Source of the DNA: Hevea brasiliensis
Taxonomy: Eukaryota > Streptophyta > Magnoliopsida > Malpighiales > Euphorbiaceae
Assembly: GCF_030052815.1 (NCBI RefSeq)
Contig: NC_079499.1
Location: 81,197,183-81,261,182 of the forward strand
Direction of reading: 5' to 3'
Length of the DNA: 64,000 nt
Shown: one piece after another, positions 50,385 to 62,099 of the stretch
Position numbering within the stretch: position 1 is the first letter of the stretch
Layout: each line of letters begins with the position of its first letter
The notes under the pieces: model-generated
What the model was told of the DNA's origin: nothing
Seen by the model: the letters and a program-made list of their open reading frames with translations, nothing else
Database searches by the model: none
Translations under genes and position numbers: made by a program

Positions 50385-51343
50385 GGCTATGAATTCTTGG
50401 CAGACCTAATTGAGTTTCCTTTCCACGAGTTTGACGTGATTTTGGGAATGGACTGGTTGTCACGTCATCAGGCAATAGTTGATTGCAAATTGAAGAGAAT
50501 TTCTTTTAAAACTTCTGAAGGTAATGAGATCACTGTTGTGGAGGAAAGGACAGATTTCTTGTCCAATGTCATCTCTGCCACAATTGCAAGAAGAATGATG
50601 AGAAAAGGCTGTGAAGCCTACCTAGCGCATGTGGTGGATACTAGGCAGGCAAACCTGAGTGATATACCCACAGTAAGAGACTTCCCAGAGGTATTTCCTG
50701 AAGAGTTACCTGGTTTGCCACTAGAAAGGGAAGTTGAATTTGCTATTGAGACACTGCCGGGTACAGCACCCATTTCCATTGCTCCTTATAGGATGGCACC
50801 CACTGAATTGAAGGAGTTGAAAACTTAGTTGTAAGAGTTGCTTGATAAGGGGTTCATACGCCCCAGTGTGTCACCATGGGGAGCTCCAGTGCTGTTTGTG
50901 AAAAAGAAGGATGGGACTTTGAGGCTATGCATTGATTACCGGCAGTTGAATAAAGTGACAATGAAGAACAAATATCCGTTGCCTAGAATTGATTATCTGT
51001 TTGATCAGTTGAAGGGAGCAAGAGTATTTTCCAAAATTGATCTCAGATCAGGGTATCATCAGTTGAGGGTGAAGGATGTAGATGTGCCAAAGACTGCATT
51101 CAGGACCCGATATGGGCATTAGGAGTTCCTGGTAATGCCCTTTGGCCTAACAAATGCACCAGCTGCATTCATGGACCTTATGAACCGTATCTTCCATCCA
51201 CACTTAGATCGGTTCGTAGTGGTCTTTATTGATGATATTTTGGTGTATTCCAAGACCAGGAAAGAACATGATAAGCATTTGAGGATTGTTCTGCAAACCC
51301 TGAGAGAAAAGAAGCTGTTTGCTAAGTTGTCCAAGTGTGACTT
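50385..51343 (+). pseudogene. A2 pol: rest of protease and RT, cut by element C
   Basis: It continues in the gag frame. The protease end reads DVILGMDWLSRH. RT has [33 protein letters not shown] (Asp) and [12 protein letters not shown] (catalytic DD). Stops occur at about 50826 and 50832 (adjacent Gln positions: TAG, TAA) and 51120 (TAG, where a Tyr is expected). The RT ends at LSKCDF, where element C begins at 51344. All catalytic motifs up to that point are intact. Confidence 0.9.
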
Positions 51344-54270
51344 TGTAACACCCCTAAGCTCGGTAGTGCGTTCTGCTGTTCCGGTGACCAGTGCTGTTCG
51401 GACAGCTAGGATGCCTAGAACTACACTTCGTTATGAGTGAGGAGACATAAAATAATGAAATACAAGAAAAACAAAGGAAAAATAATAGCAAAGAAATGTA
51501 ACCAAGTTAAGCGAGTCGAGAATCCTAGCGATGGGTGACCGCCGGGAAGTCACGGCGTGGACCGTTGACTAGCCCTGGACTGCGGGGAACCCTGGAAAAT
51601 ATTTTTAGGACTCAAATAAATATTTATTGAAGTATAAATATCATTAGAAATATCAAAGAAAAATTAATTAATTAGTGCAAAGAAAAGTGAGAAATCGAAA
51701 AACGGACAAAACCCGGTATTACCGAAAAATCGGGAATGCAACCCGAACAGGGGCATTGTGGTCATTTGACATCCCGAGTTGTCTTTTGACCTAAATGTCC
51801 ATTAAAAATAAATAATATTACACTTGGAAAATATCAAAGAAAAATTAGTAAGTCAATATAAATAAAAATGAAAATTTAGAAATCGATGGGTCAAGGATTT
51901 AATCGGTAACACTAAAAATTTCGAAATACAAACCGAATAAGGGCATTTTGGTCAATTGATACCCCGAGTTGACTTTTGACTTAATTTTCCATGAAAAATT
52001 AGTAGTCTTAAAAATTTAATAATGTAAAAAAAAAATTGAAGTCAAATGTGTGGAGTAATTAAGAGGAATTAAGGGTAAAGTGTGGAATAACTAAAATTTA
52101 GATTATTTAAATGTTAATTATGTTAGTGGAGCACTATGGATTATTTAAACACATTAAGTGGACAGAATTTCCACTAACCAAGTCACCTTCTTCAACCTTT
52201 GAAACCCATTGCCGAATTCAAATTTCTCTCTCCAAACTTCCATAGCCAACTTTCATGCAAAGCTTAATCTCTCCCCTTTCATGCCATAAATCCAACAAGT
52301 CCCTTCATGAAAGTTTATCCTCACATCAAGAACAATCCTTGGGCAGCCATTAGGAGAGGAAATAGTGGAGTTGTCAGGGGCAGCAAGGGTCACACATATG
52401 AGGTAAGTGCAAAGAACCCCCACCCTTCCTTCTTTAAAGTTGATGAGCTTCATGAGGTGAGTTGAATTCTCTTGAAATTTAAGAGAAATGATAAGTCTAC
52501 ACTCCTTCTAATTTCTGGTAGCCTTGAGGAGAGCTAGGTTTAGATGGTTTTGAATGATTAAACTTGCTGAATGATGCTTGAGAGTGAATATAGACATGTA
52601 TATAGGTTGAATTGTATGTATAATTGAAATTGAAAAATTATTAGGGTTTTAATGTTAAATTGGGGCTGTTTAATTATGATGAAATTTTGATGATGACTTG
52701 ATGAAATTGAGACTATTTAATGAGTATTAGAAGTGCCATGTATGCTTATTTGGAGTTTGGAAGAAGGAGGATTGCCAAATTGGAAGTGCAAATTGTGTGC
52801 AGGTTGTGTGATTGATGAATGCAGTGTATAAATTAGGTTATAAGTGTAAAGTTGTGACTCCAATTGGTATGAGACCAATTGGAGGTGAAACTAGGCACAA
52901 AATGTGCCAACTTTCATTGAGAAAGCATACCAAAATTCTACTTGCAAGGTGACATAAAAAAATGACCAATTCGGATTAGGTGCAATTGAAACCTGAAAAC
53001 TGACCAATTGGGTAGCAGTTAGTGTTTAGGCCATAACTCACTCAAAACATGTCCAATTGACCTGAAATTTTAACCATGAATAGTTAAGATCCATACCTAC
53101 AAGTCTTATGAAGACACCAAAGCCCAGAAATGACCATAAGCAAGTCAAACAGCTTGCACAAGTTCGGGTCCAAAAACTGGCCGAACCAAAGTTGACCAAA
53201 TTGACCTAAAATGACCAAATTTGATGCCATTTGACCAGCAACAGTAAAATGACCATAACTTGGTCTACATAACTCGGATTGACCTAAAATTTTGCCCCGC
53301 GTTCCATAAGACATAAATCTACAAGTTTGTAGTTTTGACCAAAACCCGAAAACTGAGGGAACTAGGTCGTCCGGCTAGGTCAAACTAGTATACCGGAATA
53401 CAGCAATTTGCAATAAAATGCACTAAACAAGGAAATGAAATTGGTAACGAGTACCAACCCTAAAACACTATCGAATGTGACATATTAGTGACACTAAAAC
53501 CTAAATTACCTAGAACACATCGAGGGTCGATATATTAGGTGATTAAGTAAATAATAGATTTCAGTGAACTACTTATCAAGCATTATCGATAGAGACAATT
53601 TAATTTAGTACTGAAACACTTTAAATTGTGTTTCTCAGTTTGTAAAGACTCAGGGAAAGGGAAGGAAACACTGAGTCCAGACCAGGAGACAGTCATCAGA
53701 GGTTTGTGCACAACTAGTTTTTAACTGATTTTGTTTTGAATATTTCATATGATTAAATGACATATTTTTCTTATGTATTATGTTTAACAAGCATTGGATT
53801 TAATTCAATGATTATTGAAATTGTTATAGTATGTATGAATTTAGCTTTGTGAAATGGTATTTCCACAAGTATTAAGCATTGTTATGGATTGAATAAATTA
53901 TGTTTTGGAAAATTGTGATAGAACATGTTTTGAATTGTGATGGTAATTTTCATGGAAAATGCAAATTTATGATTTGAATTGTGATAAGCATAAAAATTAT
54001 TGGATATTGGAATTGAATTTGAATCAAATTATATTGTGATTTATGCTCACTAAAAGGATTGTGATATTATTTTATATCTCACTATAGATGCTTGACTAGG
54101 TTATTACCCGTCTCTCTCATTTGTTGAGAAGACAATGGAGTTAGTTGTGTTTTGATTACCATGGTACGTGCACAGGCTTAGATTTTCCTCTGATTTGAGG
54201 TTAGATCTAAGTTTTTTTATCGTTATGGCCCTTGCGGAAGATTCATTATTGTGATGGTACTGTGCATGAT

Positions 54271-54339
54271 GATTCGACCTCCCCGACCATAGGGAGTTAG
54301 AATCTGATTCGACCTCCCCGACCATAGGGAGTTAGAATC
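54271..54339. repeat. tandem pair of 34-bp hairpin-forming units
   Basis: Units at 54271-54304 and 54306-54339 appear identical. Each starts GATTC and ends GAATC, and inside holds CTCCC and GGGAG, so each can fold into one nested stem. Confidence 0.9.
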
Positions 54340-54375
54340 ACATCGAAGATGGCCCTATCGGATTAGTCTTGCATA

Positions 54376-54495
54376 GTTAGTGAGATAAAGAATGATTTGT
54401 GAGATACAGCGTGGTTTTTGAGATACAACATGGTTTTGAGATAAGGATTGATTTTTGAGATACATAATGATTTTGAGATACAGAATGACTTTTGA
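54376..54495. repeat. minisatellite of ttttgagatacagaatga-like units
   Basis: Six or so imperfect units of about 18-24 bp, each with the core tgagataca/tgagataa. Confidence 0.8.
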
Positions 54496-54740
54496 ATGGT
54501 AAAGAATTGTGATTTCAATTATGGTTTATGTATAATTGATTTTGTTGGAATTACTTAAATGGTTAGTCATGATTTGATAAATTGAATTTTGTGATCAAAG
54601 TCATTTATACAAATGATTTACATTATTGGCAATGAATATTTTGAGTTTTGAAATTTGATGAGTATTCAGATTTCCAAATTATTTACTGAAAATTTTATCA
54701 ATGTATATTGTACTATGTTTTAAATTATAGTTGTGTACCA

Positions 54741-54779
54741 CTGAGTTCACCACTCAGCGATAGCTTTGTATGCTGTCGC
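54741..54779 (+). promoter_or_regulatory. paired stem-loops in LTR (C)
   Basis: CTGAGT pairs with ACTCAG around a 5-base loop. GCGATAGC then pairs with GCTGTCGC, with one mismatch or wobble. Confidence 0.65.
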
Positions 54780-55388
54780 AGGTAAGAAGAGCATAGAGCA
54801 GTGAGTAAGTTTCTTTGAAGACACTTTCAGACCAGCTCCAGGTATATTATAGGTATACCCATGTACATAGGTCTGATGTATGCATGTAATAATATGTATG
54901 TAAATTATTTGAGCAGTTGTAAATTAAAATTATACATTGAAGTTGTAAAGTGAATTATGAGTTATTTTGATTTGTAAAATTTGTATTATATTTCTTTTAT
55001 CTCATCCTTTGAAAATACTGAAAAATTGTTGTGGATTGAGTTGAGAAAAATATTGTGTTGAATTTTGTTGGAGTTGAGATTTGGAAAAATATTGAAGTGC
55101 TTTTTACAGGTTTTCTGAAGAACTGTTTTATCCAAAATACAGATGGCACTCTGCAAAAATTTTTACAAAAATTCCAAATAAGTCAAATGTGTTAGCTCTA
55201 TTACTTCAGTTCACAAAAGTTTTTAACACCTGTAAATAGTGCTCACCACTGTGAAAGAAGTTAGAAAAGTTTTTAAAATCCCTTGTAGTGTATTTAATGG
55301 GTTATCAGTAGACGGAGTTGATAATTCATTAGGTATACTATGGGATCATGTCATGCCTTACAGAGGGGTAGGGTGTGACATGTTTAAG

Positions 55389-55400
55389 TGGTATTAGAGC
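55389..55400 (+). other. primer-binding site, tRNA-Met type (C)
   Basis: TGGTATTAGAGC, one C-to-T change from the consensus, eight bases after the 5' LTR. Confidence 0.85.
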
Positions 55401-55569
55401 AATGGTTTTAAAGTAAATTTCGAACTGTGAATTTGAAATCTTTTTGTCAGAACTACAACTGCTCAAATGTTTGATACATATAGTATATTTATATCATAAA
55501 TGTGAACTAATGGAGAGGAATCTCCTTGTGTTGGTTGTACAGGAATAGAAAATTATGTGAAAAAAAAAA

Positions 55570-56262
55570 TTGGAAGAGAAGAATGAGACAATAGAACAGT
55601 CTGTGATGGCAGAAGAACAAGTTGAGGCCCCAGCTCCACAAAATGTCGAAGGCCTGTACAGATTTCTGGGTACAAATTACTGCACAAATGGCCCAGCAAA
55701 TGGCCACTTTCTTTCAACAACTGGCTGATAATCTGTCAGCCCAAGCCCAAGTACAGACCCAACCCCCACAAGGGCAGTGTGAAATGGAAAAGAGGGAGAA
55801 ACCTATGGGTCAGAGTTCAAACAGTAATTTGGGGAAGAGAAAAGAATTTGAGGAAACCCGAGCTCAGAAATATGATAGAGGCGGATCATCAGGGCAGAGA
55901 CCACTAAGATCTAGTCGTCGAACAACTAGAAGTTCCTACCCTTCCCGCCAATGTGAAACTTGTAGAAGATATCATGGAGGTATTTGTTGTAAGGCCTCTG
56001 GAGCCTGTTACAATTGTGGAAAACTTGGACACTTTGCTAAAGATTGTGCTAAACCACCTCGATCTACTCTCCGGAGTTCACAGACCGTCAGTCAGAGTCA
56101 AGATAGAAATAGAGTTGGTACTCCTCACCATTATAACACAGTGAATCAACCCGAATATAGTAGCGCACCAGTCGGAGAGTCCACTATGCGCCAAGTAAAA
56201 GGAGCAAAAACTTCAGATGTAGCTGCTGGTAAGTTCTTAATTTTTGAAAGAAACAATTAGAT
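55570..56262 (+). pseudogene. element C gag, capsid core deleted
   Basis: The position of the expected start reads TTG rather than ATG (TTGGAAGAG). A frameshift follows, and a frame from 55622 carries a Gln-rich segment (QMAQQMATFFQQL). It then jumps straight to the basic tail (GQSSNSNLGKRKEFEETR). The Retrotrans_gag capsid core found in G1 and A2 at this place is missing, a deletion of several hundred bases. An intact CCHC zinc knuckle follows (CYNCGKLGHFAKDC). The RNA-binding part is thus preserved while the particle-forming part is gone. Just beyond, a remnant of the protease (LFDPSTT) is followed by a stop. Confidence 0.82.
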
Positions 56263-57240
56263 ATTATTTGATCCCAGCACTACTTAGTTGTGTGTTAGTG
56301 TCAGAACTATATGTTCTATTGTTATTCCTTTATATGGAAATGAATTTTGATGTATTAGTGACTAGTCCTTTAGGATAATAACTACAATAACAAGTATGGT
56401 TGACATTAATTTTGGAAGAATTGTTAGCTAAAAGTATTTTCTAACATACCGTAAATTATAAAGCTAATTGGCGAGCCTACTTAATGTAAGGCAAGAGGAC
56501 CTAAAAGTAAGTTACAGTAATAGAATTTCTCTAGTTGAGGGCAAAGATGTTACTGTTAGTAATTGTCAAAGGAAATTGTAATCAGAATCGATTTGGGATA
56601 TTAGTGGATTCGAGAAAGATAAGATGTTAGAAAACCTAGTCCATGAGGTTATAACGTAGTGACTATGTAATGTTCTCGATGTTTGTATCGTAAGCTACAG
56701 ATTTCAGTACCAACACGGGATTATTGTGTAGAGCTACGTGCTTCCTCATGGTACAATAAAGTAAGAATATTTGTAAGTAATCTATAAATTGATACAGTTG
56801 CACCCGAATAGGGTACTATTACTGGAAATAAATGTGAAAATTTTAGTCAGAAATTTAAAACTTCAGAACTAGCCTGTCGAAAGACTACACTTGTAAGGTA
56901 GCTGGAGTCAGTAACTCGGTTACAATAATGTGAACTACCTGTACCACAGTAATTGCTATAAGCTTAGAGATATCAGTACAATGTATCATCCTCAGACAGA
57001 TGGACAATTGAAACAAGTAATTCAGGTAAATTCGGAAACTCATTGAGTTCCTATAAATAATGAAATGAAATGATAATAATAACCTGTAAAATGTGATAAG
57101 CCCTCAAGAATATATCGAGAACTTGTGTCATTGAATCCGAGAGGAGATGGGACAGATACATCCCACCAACAGAATTTGTATACATTAATAAGTGTCAAGC
57201 TAGCATACGAGTGGCACCCTATGAAACATAGTAAGGGAAC
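56263..57240 (+). pseudogene. highly degenerate pol remnant with an older integrase piece
   Basis: Almost 1 kb that should hold RT and RNase H but shows neither. Near 56960-57235 one reading gives STMYHPQTDGQLKQVIQ, then TCVIESERRWD and then ASIRVAPYET. This is the C-terminal half of a chromovirus integrase, much more diverged than the integrase that starts right after it. Upstream, short protease/RT-like scraps (SLVEGKDVTVSN) may be present. No function remains. Confidence 0.55.
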
Positions 57241-57244
57241 AGAT

Positions 57245-58287
57245 AACTATGGATGTTGTGATGAGACTTCCGAGGACACAGAATAGTCATGATGCAGTAT
57301 GGGTTATAGTTGATAGACTAACCAAGTCTGCTCACTTTTGCCGATCCGGATGGACTATAGCACAGAAAGATTGGCGGATTGTACATATATGAGATTGTAA
57401 AGCGCATGGAGTGCAGTATCAATTGTATCTAACAGAGATCCTAGGTTAACTTCTTGATTCTGGGGTATTCTTCAGAGAACCAAAGGAACTTGATTGAACT
57501 TCAAAGACAAAGATTCCACCCATGCAGACGGATGGCCACCCGAGAGGGTTATTCAGATATTGGAGGATATGTTACGGGCTTGTGTGATTGAATTTGAAGG
57601 TAGTTGGGATACACACTTGCCTTTGATTGAGTTTGCTTATAACATGACTACCAATCAAGCATTGGGATTCCTCCATATGAAGCTTTGTATGGCAGAAAGT
57701 GCAGAACTCCCTTATGTTGGGATGAAGTAGGTGAAAGGAAGATGATTGGGCCAGAAATTGTTCAGCAGACAGAGGAAAAGATCAGATTGATTAGGGATAG
57801 ACTCAAGGCTGCATCAGACCGTCAGAAGTCCTATGTTGATTTGAAAAGAAGAGATATTGAATATGCAGTGGATGATAAGGTATTCCTCAGAGTTTCTCCT
57901 TGGAAGAGGATTATGAGATTTGGCGAAAGAAAAGCGAGTCCTCGTTTCATCGGACCATATGAGGTTCTGGAAAGAGTGGGTCCTTTGGCATATCGGTTGG
58001 CATTACCTCCAGAGTTAGCAAGGATACACAATGTCTTCCATGTGTCCATGTTAAGGACGTACAGATCAGACCCATCTCATGTACTATTAGTTGAAGAGAT
58101 TGAAGTAAATCCAGACTTCTCATACAAGGAAGAACCCATAAAAATTCTGGCTTATGAGGTGAAGCAGCTGAGGAATAAACAGATACACCTAGTTAAAGTG
58201 CTGTGGAACCATCATTCAGGCCAGGAAGCTACTTGGGAACGTGAAGAGGATATGAGGAGACAGCACCCACAGCTGTTCAGAGACTAA
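57245..58287 (+). pseudogene. element C integrase and chromodomain-like tail, damaged core
   Basis: It begins inside the integrase core ([20 protein letters not shown]). Small deletions and frameshifts follow up to about 57540. A clean frame then runs through [20 protein letters not shown], and another from 57685 to the stop at 58285-58287. The latter has KRRDIEYAVDDKVFLRVSPW, IHNVFHVSMLRTYRSDPS and a C-terminal chromodomain-like VKVLWNHHSGQEATWEREED. The tail is closely similar to that of G1. It would direct insertion into heterochromatin, but the core is not intact. Confidence 0.85.
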
Positions 58288-58295
58288 TACCAGGT

Positions 58296-58331
58296 AAAAT
58301 TTTAAGACAAAATTTATTTAAGGGGGGGAGA
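58296..58331 (+). other. decayed palindrome and polypurine tract before the C 3' LTR
   Basis: AAAATTTTAAGACAAAATTT is the mutated form of the TTTCG/CGAAA palindrome. The purine run aagggggggaga (58320-58331) lies two bases before the LTR. Confidence 0.85.
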
Positions 58332-58333
58332 AT

Positions 58334-59116
58334 TGTAACACCCCTAAATTCGGTAGTGCGTTCTGCTGTTCCGGTGACCAGTGCTGTCCGGACAGCTAGG
58401 ATGCCTAGAACTACACTTCGTTATGAGTGAGGAGACATAAAATAATGAAATACAAGAAAAGAAAATACAAGAAAAACAAAGGAAAAATAATAGCAAAGAA
58501 ATGTAACCAAGTTAAGCGAGTCGAGAATCCTAGCGATGGGTGACCGCACCGGGAAGTCACGGCGTGGACCGTTGACTAGCCCTGGACTGTGGAGAACCCT
58601 GGAAAATATTTTTAGGACTCAAATAAATATTTATTGAAGTATAAATATCATTAGAAATATCAAAGAAAAATTAATTAATTTGTACAAAGAAAAGTGAGAA
58701 ATCGAAAAATGGACAAAACCCGGTGTTACCGAAAAATCAGGAATGCAACCCGAACAGGGGCATTGTGGTCACTTGACATCCCGAGTTATCTTTTGACCTA
58801 AATGTCCATTAAAAATAAATAATATTACACTTGGAAAATGTCAAAGAAAAATTAGTAAGTCAATATAAATAAAAATGAAAACTTAGAAATCGATGGGTCA
58901 AGGATTTAATCGGTAACACTAAAAATTTCGAAATACAAACCGAATAAGGGCATTTTGGTCAATTGATACCCCGAGTTGACTTTTGACTTAATTTTCCATG
59001 AAAAATTAGTAGTGTTAAAAATTTAATAATGCAAAAAAAAATTGAAGTCAAATGTGTGGAGTAATTAAGAGGAATTAAGGGTAAAGTGTGGAATAATTAA
59101 AAATTTAGATTATTTA
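58334..59116 (+). repeat. 3' LTR of element C, first part
   Basis: It is colinear with 51344 onward, with a small duplication (aagaaaatac-like, about 14 bp) near 58455. It stops at 59116 inside ...gattattta, where element D begins. The remainder lies right of the window. Confidence 0.93.
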
Positions 59117-60593
59117 TGTAACACCCTCCCGGTAACCACTCCGTACATCCTACTGTTCCGGTGACCAGTGTCGGTCCGGACAACTAGAATATCCGGAAAA
59201 ATATTTAAACTAAAGTCAGGAACCATAATTAACTCAACTATTAATAAGAAAAATTTAGTAAAAATTTTAGAAATAAAATACAACTAAGTCAAATGAGCCG
59301 TTGCCCTAGCGAGGGGTAACCCAGAGGAAAGTTGCGGTTCTCGCAACGAGGAGCCCTAGACCCGGGGGAAAAATTATAAAATAATTTTTGGGACTCCAGA
59401 GAAGGGTCATTGAGGTTCCTATGGCATTAGAATGCCAAGAAAATATTTAGAAAAATTTTTCAATCGGTACAGACAATTTTGACCCGTTAAGCCAAACGGA
59501 GGGCATTTCGGTCATTTCGCCTTTAGAGGTGATTTTTGGTCGACTTGTCCAGTTAAGTAAATAATTATTATGACTCAAAATATGAATAAATATTGTTAAA
59601 AATTAAATTGAAATGTGGTAGAAAAGAAAAGAAAAGAAAAATCAAAAATTAAGCAAATTATGACATATTATGATGTCACTCACTTACTTCCAACCAATCA
59701 CAATTAAACAACCTATTAATTAATAAATAAAAAGAGATAAATATGGCCAAAAACAAAAGAAATCAGCAGCCCTTCTTCTCCTTAGAAAAACGTTTTACAC
59801 CCCCTCCCCTCTTCCTCCATTGAATCTCAACCAAAGCTCCATTTTCACCCTTATTTCACCACAAAATCTCCTAAGTCCCTTCACTAAAAACTTGTCTCTA
59901 CCTCTTGGGAAGTGTTTGGCAGCAAAGAAGAAGAAAGAAAGTGAAGATTGGGACTTGGAAAAATCTGCCTACAAGAGGTTAAAGTGAGGTTAGTGCACAT
60001 ATGTATTTAAAACTCCTTAATTCCATGTTAGAGATGTGTAATAGGTAAGAAATTGTGAAATAAATGAACTAAACTCATGTGTGTGAAGCCCATGGATTTC
60101 GGCTGCCCCTAAGGAAGGAACAAGATTGAGTGTTTGGATGGACTTGGAGTGCACTAGAGATTATGTTTAAAGTGTATGAACATAAGGATAATGAAGTAGT
60201 TGGTTAATTAAGGTAAATTGTGTAAATTTTGAATTTAAGCTAGGGTTTTTGGAGTGAAAATTTGATTTGGCTTATGGAATGATTAGTGGACATTCTAATG
60301 GTCAATTAGTGACCATTTAAGGCAAGTAGATCATAATTTGAAGTGAGCTAATGCATGGTAAACTGAAATGGGAAGGCTGCCAAGAGACAGCAGAAATGAG
60401 GCTGTGAGTCCAGCATGTTTGGACTGCCATATCCTTGGCTGTGTAGGTCCAATTGGTGTTTGGCCAATTTGACATGAAACTAGGCTTATAATGACACATT
60501 TTTTCTGAAGAAACCATGCCCAAAAGACCAAAGCAAGAGGACCAAAACTTGGCCCCAATCCGGATACCCTGCAAACAGCCCCTGCAGAAATGA

Positions 60594-60620
60594 CCAAATG
60601 AACAGTAACTGTTCATTTGG
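60594..60620 (+). promoter_or_regulatory. 27-bp palindrome (best copy)
   Basis: Arms CCAAATGAACAGT and ACTGTTCATTTGG are perfect inverted complements around a single central A. Related copies lie at 6583, 23913, 28660, 36402, 40005 and 47160. Confidence 0.85.
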
Positions 60621-61618
60621 CCATAACTCACTGTAGATACGGTCAATTGATCTGAAATTTTTACAGCAACAAGATAATATATAGACAAACAACTTTCATG
60701 AAGGACACCAATCTAAATTATGCCATTAACCTAATCAAATCATTGAGCAAAGTGAAGTTTACTGTACTGAGATTTCCAGAATTTTCATTTGAGCAGTAAT
60801 GTTTGGATGGCTATAACTCTCTCTAGAAAACTCGGATTTAGGCGATTCTTGAACCGATGAAAACCTAAGGCATAGTAGAACATTTCATATGAATAAAGTT
60901 AGGCCAAATTATGAACTTAACTTGATCAAATTACTGACCAAAATTGGACCAAAATCTGCCAAAACCCAAAAGTGCAGCATGAACAGTGCACGTGAACAGT
61001 AAACTTATTTTGGCCATAACTTGAGCTACAAAACTCCAAATGGAGTGATTCAAAAAAGGAAATTCAACTAGACAAAATAAGGAACAACTTTCATGTTTAC
61101 CATTTCTTCAAATTCCCACTGTAAAAATATCAAATGGAACAATAAAAATGAAGCACCAAATCTGAAAATTTTGTTCAATTAGCATTAAGCTTAGAAATGG
61201 TATTGGCAACCAATACCAACAAGTTTTAAATACAAAATGTGGTATGTTTGGGGTGTTAAAACCAATACACCTATTTTCTATCCAAAAATCAACATTTTTG
61301 TTGACCAATGAGGTGAATAGTGACACCAAAACCAAAAATTGGCAATTTTGCCAAAATGACCTAAGCTTTGAGAAAGTGACCAAAACTAACAAGTTTTAAA
61401 TACAAAATGTGGTATGTTGGGAGTATTAAAACCAATGTACCTATTGTTTATGCAAAAGTCAACATTTTAGTTGACTAATGAAATGAATAGTGACATGAAA
61501 CTTGAAATTTAAAAATTGTGAAACTTAAAAATGCAAAATGCCCTAGTAGGCCTAATGTGATTGGTTTGGATAGTTTGGCATGCCAATAGGGTATTGTTTT
61601 AGCAGTACTGCGAAAGGA

Positions 61619-61712
61619 AAGGCTTTATGCCTGTATTCATGGCTTTATGCCCGTATCCATGGCTTTTATGCCCGTATTCATGGCTTTTATGCCGATTATG
61701 TGATATCATGGC
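61619..61712. repeat. 21-bp tandem repeat cluster in element D LTR
   Basis: Three to four units of gtattcatggctttatgccc, ending in atggctttttagccat. Confidence 0.78.
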
Positions 61713-62099
61713 TTTTTAGCCATACTGACTGCATACATGGTTGACGTTCTGCGTCCCATGGTATGACGGCCCGAGGCACCGCGGTGTCCAGTGCCAACGA
61801 CCCGTTATCCAGTCCAGTCGTCCAGTATAGGTTACTTGGGCATGGAAAAGTATAACTGTGATTGCACTGATTATTAAAGAAAATACAAAAATTAAGTATC
61901 AGGAATGATTACAAAAATACAAAGAAGCTCAAGATCATGAAGAAAATAATTAATGAAATGCATGAAGATGTTAATATCATAAAACATGATTAGCCTCGAC
62001 TAAATAATAAGTTAGTAATTATTCATTTCTTATGAACACAATAGCAAGGAAATTATTATTTTTATTTGCATATTATATTTTCTTGTATTATTTGCACCA

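Larger units (their letters stand above)
51344..55380 (+). repeat. 5' LTR of element C
   Basis: It starts TGTAACACCCCTAAGC and ends GGTAGGGTGTGACA. Its first 800 bases include two similar blocks (ggggcattgtggtca and gggcattttggtcaa, each near an aatcgg/accga motif), suggesting an old internal duplication. It holds a 34-bp tandem pair (54271-54339), a gagatac minisatellite (54376-54495) and a stem-loop pair (54741-54779). The 27-bp palindrome of the other families is absent or decayed (near 52990). Confidence 0.92.

Noticed and set aside
54271..54495. CRISPR-like array
   Set aside because: Repeats are tandem or degenerate with no unique spacers, in plant retroelement sequence.
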